DNA of 64,000 bases, taken from the NCBI GenBank assembly GCA_020284085.1, contig JACEVL010000483.1, positions 620,001 through 684,000 of the forward strand. The letters are read 5' to 3'. Within the stretch, counting starts at the first letter, position 1. The number at the start of each line of letters is the position of its first letter. The position numbers were made by a program, and so were the translations under genes. Positions 45,501-55,274 of the stretch are shown in pieces. Below the pieces are notes generated by a model that had not been told where the DNA came from, ran no database searches, and was given only the letters and a program-made list of their open reading frames with translations. The stretch comes from Aporrectodea caliginosa (taxonomy: Eukaryota > Annelida > Clitellata > Crassiclitellata > Lumbricidae).

Positions 45501-47399
45501 CACATCTACTCCTTCAGGTAACTTATCAATTAAGCCACACAACACTATTCCCTTCACTCGTTCCGAATCCAATTTAATTTCCACTAAAGGAATCTCAATG
45601 GGATCTCCCACTACACCCTGAATCATCCTATTTTCCTTTGTGTCATTAAACTCATCATTTCCTACTCTTTCCCTGCTAACCAAAGTTTGCAATGAACCTG
45701 AATCCCTCAACAACACTATCTGACGCCGTGTACCTTCATGCCCATACAACCATGCATTTGAACAAAAAGGCTTATACCTATCATGCACATGCATCGAACC
45801 TTGTGAGTTTTCAGTAAAGCAGTTGTCATTCCCCACTAACTGAACTGATTTTGGGGCAGTTTCATAATTTCGTTGTCCATTAACCTCCTGTCTACCTTTC
45901 AACTGCCAACAATTTGAAACCACGTGATTTTTTCCTCCACAAAACGCACAAGACGCTGGTGACCCCAAACTCTTAGGAAAACCCGTCTTACTTGCCTTTT
46001 TAGGTGCCCTCCAATCAGAATTCCACGGTTTGTTCTCAAATTTCGGTGTATTTGAATATTGTCCCCAATTTCCTTTTTCCATATTCAAATCCACTTTGTT
46101 TTCACCTCTGAATCCTCCAAATGTTTCCACTTTAAATGGTTTGTACAAAATAGCAAATTCATCTGCTAATTTGGCTGCTTCACTCAAACTCTCAGGTTTT
46201 TTTTCAATTACCCATCTATGAAGTTCTGTTGGCAAACAATTCACAAATTGTTCCAACTTCACAACTTCAATGAGTTTATCCACTTCTTTCGTAGCACCTT
46301 CCCCCTCAATCCAACTGTTAAATGGCAAACTCATTCGAAAAGCAAAATTTGAATATGTTTCCAAATTTCCTTTTCTCATTGTTCTGAACCGTTTTCTATA
46401 AAATTCCGGAACACGAGCATAAGCTCTCAACAATGCTTGCTTCAGAATGTCATAGTCTTGACATTCCTCCACACTGAGCTCTGAGAACACTTTCTGTGCC
46501 TTGCCAGTTAACTGAGTATGAATGAGTCCCGTCCATTTATCTTTTGGAAATTTATGTATTTGCATTGCTTTTTCAAATGCCAACAAGTAATGTTCAACAT
46601 CTAATTCATCAAATTTCGGAACAAATTTTACTGCATTAGACATTCGAAAACCCTGCTCCATGTCCTCATGTTCAATTACATTATTTTCCAATTTTTTCAA
46701 TTTCAACTCATGTTGTCTCACTTTATCTTTTTCTTGCACTTCCAATTCCAACTGTAGCTTACTCTGAGCTGCTTCTGCTTCTATTCTCAATCTTCTCTCC
46801 AATACTTCAGCTTCCAATTTTATTCTCCTTTCATCTGCTTCTACTTTACGTTGTTCAGCTTCTTCTCTACGTTGCTCAGCTGCTGCTTCTTCTCTACGTT
46901 TTTCAGCTGCGGCCTCTTCTCTACGTTGCTCAGCTGCTGCATCCACTCTACGTTGCTCAGCTGCTGCATCCACTCTACGTTGCTCAGCTGCTGCTTCGGC
47001 TTCAGCTTTACGTTGCTCAGCTGCTGCTTCTACCTTACGTTTTTCAACTTCTGCTTCTAACCTTCTTGCTTCAGCTTCTGCTTCTAACTTAAGTTTAAAC
47101 ATTTCCAAGTCACGCTCTTCCTTTCTCTGCTGTCTTTCTGCTTCCTCTCTCTTAAATTGTCTTTCCGCCTCGTCTGCTTCCTTTGCTGCTTTTAACTCCA
47201 AAGACTTACTTTTTATTTTCCACTCCTCACGCATAGCCTTAGACGGAGATACTAACTTTGCTAAATTCTTTTGCATCTGTGCTTTACTTAAGCCTTTTGT
47301 TTCCTGACCTAAGCGTTCTAACTCAACTTTTAATTCTTCAACCGAACAGTCAAAGACATCTTCAAGCGTTAACGCTTTTGCTGCTACAGGCGACTCCAT
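42507..47399 (-). CDS. Gag-Pol polyprotein, PR-IN-RT-RNase H order
   Basis: A single 1630-aa frame. Approximate residues: 1-250 charged coiled coil with EAAAEQRREE-type repeats; 255-425 SCAN-like capsid region (KFVPKFDELDVEHYLLAFEK; LPTELHRWVIEKKP); 483-497 CCHC zinc knuckle CAFCGGKNHVVSNC; 566 protease active site LRDSGS; 780-817 H2C2 zinc finger of integrase (HLGTQKTIDRLLCHFW; CRSCDVC); integrase DDE at about 850 (AVDIVGP), 909 (SDCGTEF) and 946 (CLERF); RT about 1180-1430 with LDMTKGYW and YLDD (about 1354); RNase H with AVDAS (about 1503), EKEALAL and YTDHSPL (about 1570). All catalytic residues expected are visible. Gag and Pol lie in one frame with no stop or shift, so Gag excess would need another mechanism. 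Nothing like a chromodomain or envelope is seen. Confidence 0.95.
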   Translation of the reverse strand: MESPVAAKALTLEDVFDCSVEELKVELERLGQETKGLSKAQMQKNLAKLVSPSKAMREEWKIKSKSLELKAAKEADEAERQFKREEAERQQRKEERDLEMFKLKLEAEAEARRLEAEVEKRKVEAAAEQRKAEAEAAAEQRRVDAAAEQRRVDAAAEQRREEAAAEKRREEAAAEQRREEAEQRKVEADERRIKLEAEVLERRLRIEAEAAQSKLQLELEVQEKDKVRQHELKLKKLENNVIEHEDMEQGFRMSNAVKFVPKFDELDVEHYLLAFEKAMQIHKFPKDKWTGLIHTQLTGKAQKVFSELSVEECQDYDILKQALLRAYARVPEFYRKRFRTMRKGNLETYSNFAFRMSLPFNSWIEGEGATKEVDKLIEVVKLEQFVNCLPTELHRWVIEKKPESLSEAAKLADEFAILYKPFKVETFGGFRGENKVDLNMEKGNWGQYSNTPKFENKPWNSDWRAPKKASKTGFPKSLGSPASCAFCGGKNHVVSNCWQLKGRQEVNGQRNYETAPKSVQLVGNDNCFTENSQGSMHVHDRYKPFCSNAWLYGHEGTRRQIVLLRDSGSLQTLVSRERVGNDEFNDTKENRMIQGVVGDPIEIPLVEIKLDSERVKGIVLCGLIDKLPEGVDVLIGNDIADMGPIDISVVTRAQAALDRVVTGNEDAVNAHASTQLEIVENDLEFSGVSELFDENRIIKSNIGEIVSRNDLIQLQRNDVSMEPLFELAKSDPSMREQSYYDVSNDVLVRHWRNKIVPDGIEVKQIVVPTALRTKLLQVAHDIPSSGHLGTQKTIDRLLCHFWWPGVFRDIKEYCRSCDVCQRLGKGAVKVRAPLINLPVISSPFSRLAVDIVGPLKICAKSGNEYILTVMDLATHYPLAFPLKKHCAIEVAKCLIQVFTMFGFPEELLSDCGTEFMSKVMQVFLNECQVTQLKCSPYHPQTNGCLERFHRTLKDMLKAVGEKFQGDWDEILPWVLFAYREVPVKGLGFSAFDLTFGRDVKGPLQLIKKAWLHDDWVKDLKQRNLIDFVLDLREKIRNAMALVNENEGIEKEKAKYWYDQKAKKVVFEVGEKVLVLLPLIGKPLQAKYCGPYVIEKRLGEVDYVIGTPDRRKTKRVVHVNLLKKYVTRGLETDEAVKINVVLTNQGRDVENEKVVFNDVILDHLDVEKRQQLMTLLLEFQHVFGDKPGRTSVIEHRIQLQEGARPIRQTPYRLNPEKLRLVTTEIEDLLQDGIIEESESAWAAPIIMVPKPDGSGRLCTDFRKLNMVTVADPFPMPRVDTLLDKLGGAKYMTKLDMTKGYWQIPIAKEDIPLTGFVTPNGHFQWRYMSFGLRNAPATFSRLVRKLFQGMESFCDAYLDDVIIFSRNWDNHLMHLKQVLMKVWNAHLKLNLKKCVFANAEIDFLGHHLGLNSIQPRTQKVEALLKFPTPVNKKQVQSLLGLAGYYRRYIPHFADITVPLNELLKKNKIFSWNDDAQRAFVDLKSRLASRPILRPPDYDKQFCLAVDASQNCVGACLFQITDDVEHPICFLSRKLRIHEMHYSTIEKEALALVTAVRACSVYFGSSPVLVYTDHSPLQFINTMANSNQKLLRWSLELQQYTLDIKHRPGKENWMPDLLSRPSPVGSSSVLLGS

Positions 47400-47582
47400 T
47401 TTGCCTGCTTATTCTCTAGTCTATTCTAGACTTACTCAAATTATTTTCAGCTCTGTTGCCAAAACTTTCACTAAGAAATTTCCTTTTCAAAGGTTTAATT
47501 TCCCCACTTTTGTCTCTAGACTCTTTTAGAAAAGTCCCTACAAAATTTTCACTTTTAGACTTTTCGAATTCACGTCACTTTT

Positions 47583-47596
47583 GGACGAAGCCCCCA
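47583..47596 (-). promoter_or_regulatory. Primer-binding site, proline-tRNA-like
   Basis: Two bases after the 5' LTR the minus strand reads TGGGGGCTTCGTCC. TGG complements the tRNA CCA end. From memory, the sequence resembles the tRNA-Pro primer site of murine-type retroviruses with one extra T; tRNA identity needs the host tRNA set. Confidence 0.6.
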
Positions 47597-47598
47597 AA

Positions 47599-48156
47599 TG
47601 TAAGGTGCTACTCTACGAATGAAGAAAAACTCGTGTCTAGGGTAAAATAGAATGTATATTATAAAACAAAATCCGTAATAGTAACACACATACAACCTTA
47701 TCGAAGAACATCAGCTCCACACGTCTCCAGTTCTTGAGAACGTTGCACAGCAAACAAACAACTTGGTTGGCCACAGCGGACACGAAACCAACAGTTTAAC
47801 TAGTTAACTAGACTTATCTAGTACATGGAAGTCTTGGTCAGTTCTACTGAGAATTCGACATCACACGGCAACAGGCCTAACGAAAACTGCCAAGCTTCGA
47901 CGACGAATCTTTTACATTGGTTTAAATAGGAGAGAACACTCCTTCTTAACTATACCTGATATAGTTCATCAACTATCCTATTTTCTGTCTCTGTTACAGT
48001 AACGATATTCGTATATTCCTAGTAAGCATAACATCACGCCTACTTTCAATATATAGTTCAGTTCCATACTAAATATATTTAGCTTTATCCAGAATGTCTC
48101 TTCAATCTAGGACAAAGTACCGTCAACAGTGTCTCGGTTGGGAAGGTCTCTCAACA
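47599..48156 (-). repeat. 5' LTR
   Basis: 558 bp, TGTAAGGTGC to GGTCTCTCAACA on the + strand, same length as the other LTR. The promoter of the element should lie here; I could not identify a clear TATA box or poly(A) signal with confidence. Confidence 0.97.
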
Positions 48157-48192
48157 ATATATATATATATACATATGTATATATATAGATAC

Positions 48193-48227
<35 letters not shown>

Positions 48228-48490
48228 GATACATACATATATATATATATATATGTATATATGCATATGCATACACACACATATATATATATACATATAT
48301 ATATATTTAGATCCAAATATGTATATATATATGTATATATATAAATACATATATATACAAACATATTTACATATGCAAATATATATATATATCCATATAT
48401 ATATACACATATGTAAATATGTATATACTTATATATATATATATGCATATATATATGTATACTTACACATACACATACAAAAATATATAC
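48157..48490. repeat. (AT)n with ATACAT variants
   Basis: AT dinucleotide repeat interrupted by GTATATATATAGATACAT-type units. Long Y/I-rich ORFs are artefacts. Confidence 0.95.
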
Positions 48491-48534
48491 ATGTACATAT
48501 TTCCGCAAAAATATTATACGATTATATCTTAGAC

Positions 48535-48650
48535 TGGGGGATAATGTCCTACCCGGGGGGGACAATCTTCAGGGGACAATGTCCGGGGGGACAATGTGCG
48601 GGGGGGGACAATGTCCAGGGGGGACAATGTCCTACACTCGTGGTAACCAC
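48535..48650 (+). repeat. G-rich minisatellite, GGGGGGACAATGTCC
   Basis: About five copies of a 15-21-bp unit GGGGGGACAATGT with variable G-run length. Four or more G-runs of 4-7 on one strand could fold as G-quadruplexes. Confidence 0.9.
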
Positions 48651-49010
48651 CCCCCCCTTGGTAGCCAGTGTTACAAAAAGCTTGGTATCCTTGGTTAAAA
48701 AGAATAACATTACGTGTGTGTTGTAATAATAATCATATTCTTTATTATTTCAAACCGACAAACGCAGTATGATTACAATGATCACAAGTTGCTACAGGAT
48801 TCGAATTCAACAGTATACAGCAGCCATGCATCACATCCCACATCTCATTTTACCAACGCACCATCTCTGAGTGGGAGGGTTTCGTGAAGCGATCCCGTTT
48901 CCAACCGCTAGTGATGTTGCCTGTGAGTGATTGTTCTTGCAGGAATTTTTATATTGCTACTATCAGGTCCTTCATCTTTGATTGCATAATTTTGAGACTG
49001 TTCGCGTTCT

Positions 49011-49190
49011 CCAAAGAACTGCCTCATATGTTTAATGTAGGATTACTCGTTGACCACAACGACACCGACATACTGAATGCATTCCGATATGAGATGTGGA
49101 GCGTGAATAACCGGAAAGACACAAGGCATCGGATTCTCGATGTGACTAGGTCATTGCGAATGAACAACAGCTTTTTCGTTGGCTCAGCAA
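49011..49190 (+). CDS. Ionotropic glutamate receptor, exon A (N-terminal domain)
   Basis: The exon encodes FNVGLLVDHNDTDILNAFRY, EMWSVNNRKDTRHRILDVTR and SLRMNNSFFVGSA. The pattern (I/V)G.L......E..AFR..+........L......... SF...NA is the first strand and helix of the amino-terminal (LIVBP-like) domain of AMPA/kainate receptors. The exon ends at GCAA with donor GTAAGT (49191), phase 1. Spliced to exon B it gives VGSA-I-CEMMSKGIFALF, which fits the family (..N.F....C..+..GV.A+.G) without gap. The 5' border is uncertain: AG sites at 49015 and 49040 are possible, and no signal peptide exon was found. Confidence 0.75.
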
Positions 49191-49199
49191 GTAAGTATG

Positions 49200-49715
49200 C
49201 TACTGTATATTGATTGATCCACATAAATCTGTGCCTCTGCTATTAAACGTGTTTGTATAAAGTAAATCACAAATCGAATCATTTTATGGGGCTTATTATT
49301 GTATATAATATCTCTTGCAAAATACAGTTTCAATCCTCTTGTTGCGCAAGAATGGCACAACTAGCCACTCTTGCGCAACTTAGTGCTAGCAGCCTTTAGA
49401 TTGCACTTTTGCAACTAGCTCATCCGTATAATTGCTGCCACGTTTTATCCACCGGGACTAAAGCCCAAACAAGTTAAACATCCTTGCCAGTTTTGATGTC
49501 TCTGCTTAGAACCATGACTTGAACAGGTTTACACTCCATTGGCACGGATTGTTTAGACTATCTTGTCCGGTTACAATTATTATATTTCTTGACAAAGTTT
49601 AACAGAAAGAACAAGAGGAGCGTAATATGCATAAAATCAGCATTTCTGAACTTTATTATGTATATTAATACACTTTGCATGATAATCAGCAGCATTTTGT
49701 TCTTAGATACCTATC
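49200..49715. other. Intron sequence, no feature
   Basis: Start of the 9.4-kb receptor intron. AT-rich; no repeats recognised. Confidence 0.5.
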
Positions 49716-49716
49716 G

Positions 49717-49930
49717 AAATAATAATAATAATAATAATAATAATATATTTTCTTCATTGAAGCGCCTGATGTTTCTTCAATAAAGAAAATATATTATTAT
49801 TATTACCATGTACATTTACTGGTTATGACAATTAAACAATTCACAAGAACACAAATGACAAAAGACATAAATTTTAACTACTAACATAACAGACAGCCTG
49901 CAATATTCAATATTCAATATTATTGAATTA
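49717..49930. repeat. (AAT)n hairpin plus dispersed repeat, third copy
   Basis: (AAT)n ATATTTTCTTCATTGAAG is mirrored by CTTCAATAAAGAAAATAT(ATT)n, a 40-base imperfect stem, followed by ACAATTAAACAATTCACAAG as in 32495-32665 and by CAATATTCAATATTCAATAT. Confidence 0.7.
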
Positions 49931-49939
49931 GATTAAAAC

Positions 49940-51360
49940 TAAATACTCTGGTAGGATTGCTTATATTTAGTGGGGTACGGGATTGAATATTGCCTAAATA
50001 TTTAACATCTGGTAACCAACGTGCCCCTTTAGTTCCAGATAGTACAAAAAGCCCGGGACAAAGCCATTTTACAAAATGACCGACCGAAATACATATTGTT
50101 CAATATATCGGCTTCTAGTTCACTTTGAATCGTGATCTTGGTGTCATTTTTGGGGCAAGAATTCCAATAGAACTAATTGAAAACACTTTTAGGCCTACAC
50201 GAGACGTCCGCCAGGGACGTCATTTGGGATTCTATCTGCTTTGGGTCGGTAGTGTAGAACTGCGAAGTGCTACATCGCACCGTGAGCTTCTTCAAAGGCA
50301 GAGACCAGTACAGTGTAGAGCATTCATTCATTTGCACTGTCCCCTTGCACTGTCCCCTTGCAGACACATCTGAACAGTTCACGACAGACATGAGTCGCTT
50401 CGGGAACTATGGTCCGCTTCACTTACCAGCCTCCTTTCATCGTTTGCACCTCCCCAATCAACTGGAGATGGTAGTTTGACTCTCTGCCCAAGCATGAACT
50501 GCCTGGTCATGTTTAATGTAGGATTACTCGTTGACCACAACGACACCGCAGCTTGAATCGATGGAAGGCTACATTTCTGTGAGAAAAGCTGCTTCCACCT
50601 CACGGCTCGCACGGTCGTACAGAAGAACTATAAAACATGTACTTTCTGGAACCAAAAGGGCGCATTGGTGACAAGATGTGAAATATTTATGCAATATTGG
50701 CAGCTCTCCGACCCCACTAATTGTATTAAATGCAGGTTTTGTATACTGTTCTGATTTTTGCTTTTGCAACTTGTACTTTTACGTTTGCGAATAATAATTT
50801 ATACACCTTATAATAATTATTTTGTAAAATATGCTTTTCATGCTTTTGGTCGGTAGTGTAGAAATGCGAAGTATTTAATAAAGTGTACAAGATTAGAAGT
50901 CAGTAATGGAATTTTCTAGATGTATAAAATAGGCCTAAGAGGTTGAACTTTATATGCAAGGCCTGCTGAAAAGGAACATTGTGTTAAATCAAATACTAGC
51001 AGAAAAAAAGCAGTTCTTTAAGATAGGCTTCGAGCAGCCATGGGTGTGATGAGTTAACGACTTAATTTTCTTAGCCTCTGCATATGAGCGTGGTCAATCT
51101 TCTCCCTCAACGTCTCATCTTCCAACCGTGGGATACATTACTACTAACAGTGTAAATTATAATTATACATGATGCAAGTGTCAATTATAGCCACCTAAAT
51201 ATGGCTGCATTTAAACCCCGTAGCGAGTGTTAGAATGCTGCGATTGTATTCTGCATGGCTCCTTTGGCTCTTGAAAGAAATTATTTAAAGTAGCACATCT
51301 GTGGAGAAGAAAAGTGCATAATTATTGGTATAAGAAGAACACGCGTCAGTTGTGTCTATA
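49940..51360. other. Intron sequence, no complete gene
   Basis: Contains the exon-A fragment at 50509 and a duplicated TTGCACTGTCCCC (50332-50360). GGTCGGTAGTGTAGAA occurs at 50246 and 50849. ORFs of 66-82 codons are not recognised. Confidence 0.4.
50509..50548 (+). pseudogene. Partial duplicate of receptor exon A
   Basis: 40 bases starting ATGTTTAATGTAGGATTACT and ending CGACACCG are identical to 49028-49067 in exon A. Upstream GAACTGCCT is also shared with a small gap, and downstream the copy diverges (CAGCTTGAATC versus ACATACTGAATG). Too short to encode the exon, so not a functional alternative exon. Confidence 0.9.
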
Positions 51361-51374
51361 GACACTGTAGAAGT

Positions 51375-51444
51375 CATCAAAAGCGCAAGCACCCATGCCA
51401 CCACTTTCTGAATATCTTCTTTATACAAGATTTGCTCGATGCTA

Positions 51445-51498
<54 letters not shown>

Positions 51499-51503
51499 TT
51501 ATT

Positions 51504-51534
<31 letters not shown>

Positions 51535-51900
51535 ATATATAGTCAGTATAGAAGTTAGCTGTTCAAGAATGGAATATCGGAATATTTGGAGGAAAATATA
51601 TTGAGCCTAAATTGTAAGAGCGAATATTATTCGTTTCTAGCGATAGACACCCGACCATATCGGTGAGTGTAATTTGGTTCAAACGCGATGTTGTTTCAAC
51701 CGAGACTATTGTTGACAATGCAGACTAGTTGTGAGAACTGAGTACTATCATGGCTATAAAGCCCGTGTGCTGTGCAAAAACAGCGATCAAGAGCGCAAGC
51801 ACCCATGCCACCTCTTTCCGAATATCCTCCGTCATGTTTGCTTCTTAGCAATTCCCTGATGATATTTAGCGTAAGCATCGAGCAAATCTTGTATAAAGAA
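51375..51900. repeat. Direct and inverted copies around (AT)n
   Basis: AGCGCAAGCACCCATGCCAC and TTTCTGAATATC at 51384-51418 recur directly at 51791-51826. The following CTTTATACAAGATTTGCTCGATGCT (51420-51443) recurs inverted at 51876-51899. An (AT)n tract (about 51447-51540) lies between. Confidence 0.85.
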
Positions 51901-51904
51901 GTTT

Positions 51905-53035
51905 TACCCGTAATTTTTGGCGGGAGTTTTAAAACAATGCAGAAACTAGATTGTCAATGTTATGGCAGTTGTACGTACGTTGTAGCAGAGATTTTCTCTT
52001 GTGTCGTCAGTCGACCAATCCTCTCGGGTCGTCGTTGTGGGGGGAGGGCGGGGGAGGGGCAATCTGATGTGTCGTGTCGAGGGGGGAATGCTTCATAGGC
52101 GTAGGAGGGGATGGACGCCCCTGCCATAAAGAAGAAATTCGTCACAATTTTGAAATCTCTACCATTCGGAAGTCAATGTTCAAGAAGACGAATGACTCGA
52201 CGTCGAATTGTATCGCTATTTCGATATCAAGCATTCGGATTTCCTGCGTATGTTCATGATGAAGTCGGGGAAGAACTGTGCGAAGTCAATTTGTCGCGAT
52301 TTTCACGCTTCCTCGCGTGACGTAACTTCTTTAGATATATTGGTGCATTTTCTGTTGTTCTTTAATCGAACGGTATATTGGACGTTTCTTGACACAGACA
52401 GCATTGTTAAATACTTATCGATGGTGGGCCAATGCTTATCGCGCACGACGCCGTCAAAAATCATGATAATCCAGGTGTTCTTATCGAGATGGGATATTCC
52501 CGTCGGAAAGACGCCAATTCTTTTCCAGCTCTGTGGTCCGGTTGTGAGACAGTTCGGTTCCTACACGGTTCCAGCTTGTCGACGAGCCTGGCTGTGCGTT
52601 CGTTTGGGGTCTGTGGCCGAGCCTTCAACGCCTCTATGTTCCGGGTCGATTATGTTTGGATTACAATTCTGGAACCGCAGATTGGACAAAACTTACCACT
52701 CTAGAAACAACTTGAGACAAACATCGTCTACGTCCAGACGTCATTTTCACATTTAAAAACAGGCGCTCTTTCATATAATATTCAAACCTGAAAACCAATG
52801 ATATCGCTCACCGCATGGCAAAAGTCAACAAGCCTGCACACTCCTGGACCCGGTGCAACGACCAGCGACAACTTCGGGCTGGAAAAACTGTATCGCGAAT
52901 TTAACGAACGAAAGAACGATAGAATGATAGTGACCATGGGTCATCGCACATGACTAACATTCGCCGGTACATAGACACATAGACTTATGTGGACCATCAG
53001 GGCGTCGAGGTGAGCGTAAATGTAAGGATGTCAAG
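51905..53035. other. Unassigned, with one long ORF
   Basis: A 182-codon + ORF (52208-52756) and overlapping ORFs in two other frames lie in a GC-balanced stretch. I do not recognise any translation (for example FLSRWDIPVGKTPILFQLCG). It may be old repeat coding sequence. Confidence 0.3.
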
Positions 53036-53039
53036 GTTT

Positions 53040-53790
53040 CCTTAACCAAACTGGTGCAGGTGCTTTGAAGTCCGTTCCAAAAAGCTGGTGTAATATGTTC
53101 TGCCAAGATCAAGGAGCGGTTGCGGAATTTCAAAGAGGATGAGACTATACAAAAACAAATATGATGCTGAACGAGTGGTTAGACGGTGAGAAACCAGCAT
53201 CATCTGCCTTGGTCTTCCTATCCCTTCCATTTTCCCTTCGATCACCGTTCTTAGTAGCGAGTCCCCTCTCAGAGTGTGCCCGATCCTTTGCCTCTGTCAT
53301 ATCGCTTTCTTCTCCAATAATTCCCATAACTTCTTCATTTGTAATATGTTCTGCCCAGATGATTTTTTCCATTCTCCTCCATGTTCACATTTCGAACGCT
53401 TCCAGTCTTCTTATATCCGCTTTTCTCATTGTCCATGTCTCTGATCCATACAACACCACACTCCACACCAGTATCTTTATCATTCTTATCTTCAGATTCC
53501 TGCTCAGTTTTCCTCTCAGTGATTCTCACCTGTTCGAGAATGCCTCATTTCCTATTGCTATTCTTCTTTTAATTTCTCTGTGGCATTTGGCATCTATCTG
53601 TCATGATCATACTCCATAGGTAGCAGAATTCTTTGAGTTGCTCTATCTGTTTTCCTCCAATGTGTATTCTGACCACAGTTTCCTTTCCTTTACTTATCGT
53701 CACCACCTTTGTCTCTTTGATGTCAAACCGTATTCGGTTGATGTAAATAATTACGTACGCGGAAGTCAATAAAATTCTGTCTTTTTAGGG
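53040..53790 (-). pseudogene. LINE 3' end relic, same family as 63390-64000
   Basis: From 53769 leftwards: RFDIKETKVVTISKGKETVV, RIHIGGKQIEQLKEFCYLWS, MIMTDRCQ, then shifted ILEQVRITERKTEQ, CGVVWIRDMDNEKSGYKKTG and WAEHITNEEVMGIIGEESDM. This follows the endonuclease-RT LINE pattern after the YxDD block (K..K.KV+.+S+......I.I....++.V..F.YLGS.I..D) through the R+LEAFEMW-type region to NEEVL..+.E.R. Full of frameshifts. Antisense to the receptor gene, in its intron. Confidence 0.75.
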
Positions 53791-53864
53791 GTTTGCAGTC
53801 ACCCCGGATTAAATCTGGATGATGATGTTACGTATATAATATTATGCACCCGGAAGGGAGTGAG

Positions 53865-54000
53865 GGGGCCATCCATTTAGCACGTACCAAAAAATCCGGA
53901 AAAATTTGACCCCTTCCCATGCCCATACGTACGTGTACTTATAGCAACCCCCATATTCGTTCTTACGCTTGACAAGCACCCCCTCCGAATCCTATAAAAC
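53865..54000. repeat. MITE-like half element
   Basis: GAGGGGGCCATCCATTTAGC, ACGTACCAAAAAATCCGGAA and a TACGTACGTGTACTTATAGC block. I recall similar GGGTCATCCATAAA..ACGTACG arrangements as MITE ends in several invertebrates. The opposite end is not seen. Confidence 0.4.
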
Positions 54001-54419
54001 GGTCTATATCCTTGACTGTCGGGACTCGGCGCACAGCTGCAAGACCGTTAATAGCAGACATAGTGGGCATACAATTGTGTGATCCTTTCCCATATTCCAA
54101 ATTAGCCATATATTACCACCACCTCTTCCTACGCGTATACGAGCATTCGCAATCAGATGAATTGGGGTTTCCCCTCTTCTTCTATGAGTTCCTTTATAAG
54201 GGATAGACAAGCGAACGAACTCACCGACTAAAGAAATAGATAAATGCATACAACCAGGATCGGAATATCAAAGGAGACGCTGAATGTAAAGAAATTAAAA
54301 GAATGACAAATTGTGTTGTGCATATGATGACTACCAACGTGACCCATTTGTTGCATGTGTTTCACACGACCAACCAACTATAGGTCTTCGCTCGGAACCC
54401 TGCTTTTAAACCGAAAAGA
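54000..54419. other. Intron sequence, no feature
   Basis: No recognised gene or repeat; short ORFs overlap on both strands. Confidence 0.4.
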
Positions 54420-54470
<51 letters not shown>

Positions 54471-54498
54471 CATCATCATAATTATAATTATTATAAAA
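54420..54498. repeat. (ATT)n microsatellite, left flank of LINE
   Basis: About 16 ATT units, then CATCATCATAATTATAATTA. On the minus strand it is the (AAT)n that follows the LINE 3' end. Confidence 0.95.
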
Positions 54499-54518
54499 CG
54501 GTTATTGTTCCTCTAAGA

Positions 54519-55256
54519 TCAGAGTTCTAGGGCAAGGCATGCGACAGCGTTGAATCGCTGGACAGTTACAGAGATCTTTTGAAAAAGGAAGAAGGTTTCT
54601 TGTGGATCTTCCGTTGTTCTGGTCAACCGTCTGCCGAGTTCCTTGACGAAAGCCAGGCCCTCCTGGTCCAAAGGTCCCATCGTCTCTAACGCGATTGGAG
54701 TAAAAAGGTATCTTGTTGGAAGCTCCTCGTATTTGTTCTTCTTTCTAGTCGCGGCTATTTCAGCCGCTCCTCCCGCTGCTACAGCTGTCTCGACCAAGTA
54801 CGACGGCGCAAAAGTGTCTACAATTTTGACATCCCAAATCCGGGAACGCCCGTTGTTCCACGGAATCAGGGTTTGGCCATCTGATCTTTTCCCATCCAAT
54901 CGGGCGAGGCCAGTCGGTTCCCTGATCGACGGGGTACCTGCCCTGATGAGGCTGCGTAGCACGATTTCATTGATGGAAGAGTGTCTGGCTTGTCTGCCGA
55001 AACCCAACGTGCAAGCCAAACCGTGCGATCCTCTGGCTGAAACTAATGTACCACATGGACATGTGTGTGGGGCACAGATGACCGCCCCCAGTCTCAAGCC
55101 CACCGCTACCCTCATATCTTCGTCATTGAGTCTTAAGCCTTGAGAAGCTAGAGGGAGGGCGAATAGCCAGTCCGAGGCGTGTGGGGCCTGTATAGCATTA
55201 AGCCTCGCCCGGTCGTACGAATCCCGAGAGCGCGTTGTTATCTCCAGCATGGCCAC
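54519..55256 (-). pseudogene. LINE C-terminal zinc-knuckle and endonuclease domain
   Basis: Open for 245 codons. Residues about 20-50 HASDWLFALPLASQGLRLND; about 67-90 CAPHTCPCG..HGLAC, a likely zinc-binding knuckle; RQARHSSINEIVLRSLIRAG; EPTGLARLDGKRSDG; TLIPWNNGRSRIWDVKIVDT; then YEELPTRYLFTPIALETMGP and FQKISVTVQRFNAV. The (P/S)DG ... WDVK arrangement fits D..(D/E)XK of restriction-like endonucleases; here serine replaces the proline that copy 16600-17345 keeps (RRPD). In the host strand sense it is antisense intron DNA. Endonuclease activity is inferred by motif only. Confidence 0.65.
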
Positions 55257-55274
55257 CGAGAGCAGCGGCGTGTC

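Noticed and set aside
42687..47060. Several + strand ORFs of 60-143 codons inside the gag-pol region
   Set aside because: Antisense shadows of the 1630-codon frame; no motif of their own.
48107..48726. 150-codon Y/I-rich ORFs
   Set aside because: Artefacts of the (AT)n/(ATACAT) tract next to the LTR element.
52208..52756. 182-codon + ORF as a gene
   Set aside because: Overlapping long ORFs in other frames and no recognisable family; kept only as an unassigned stretch.
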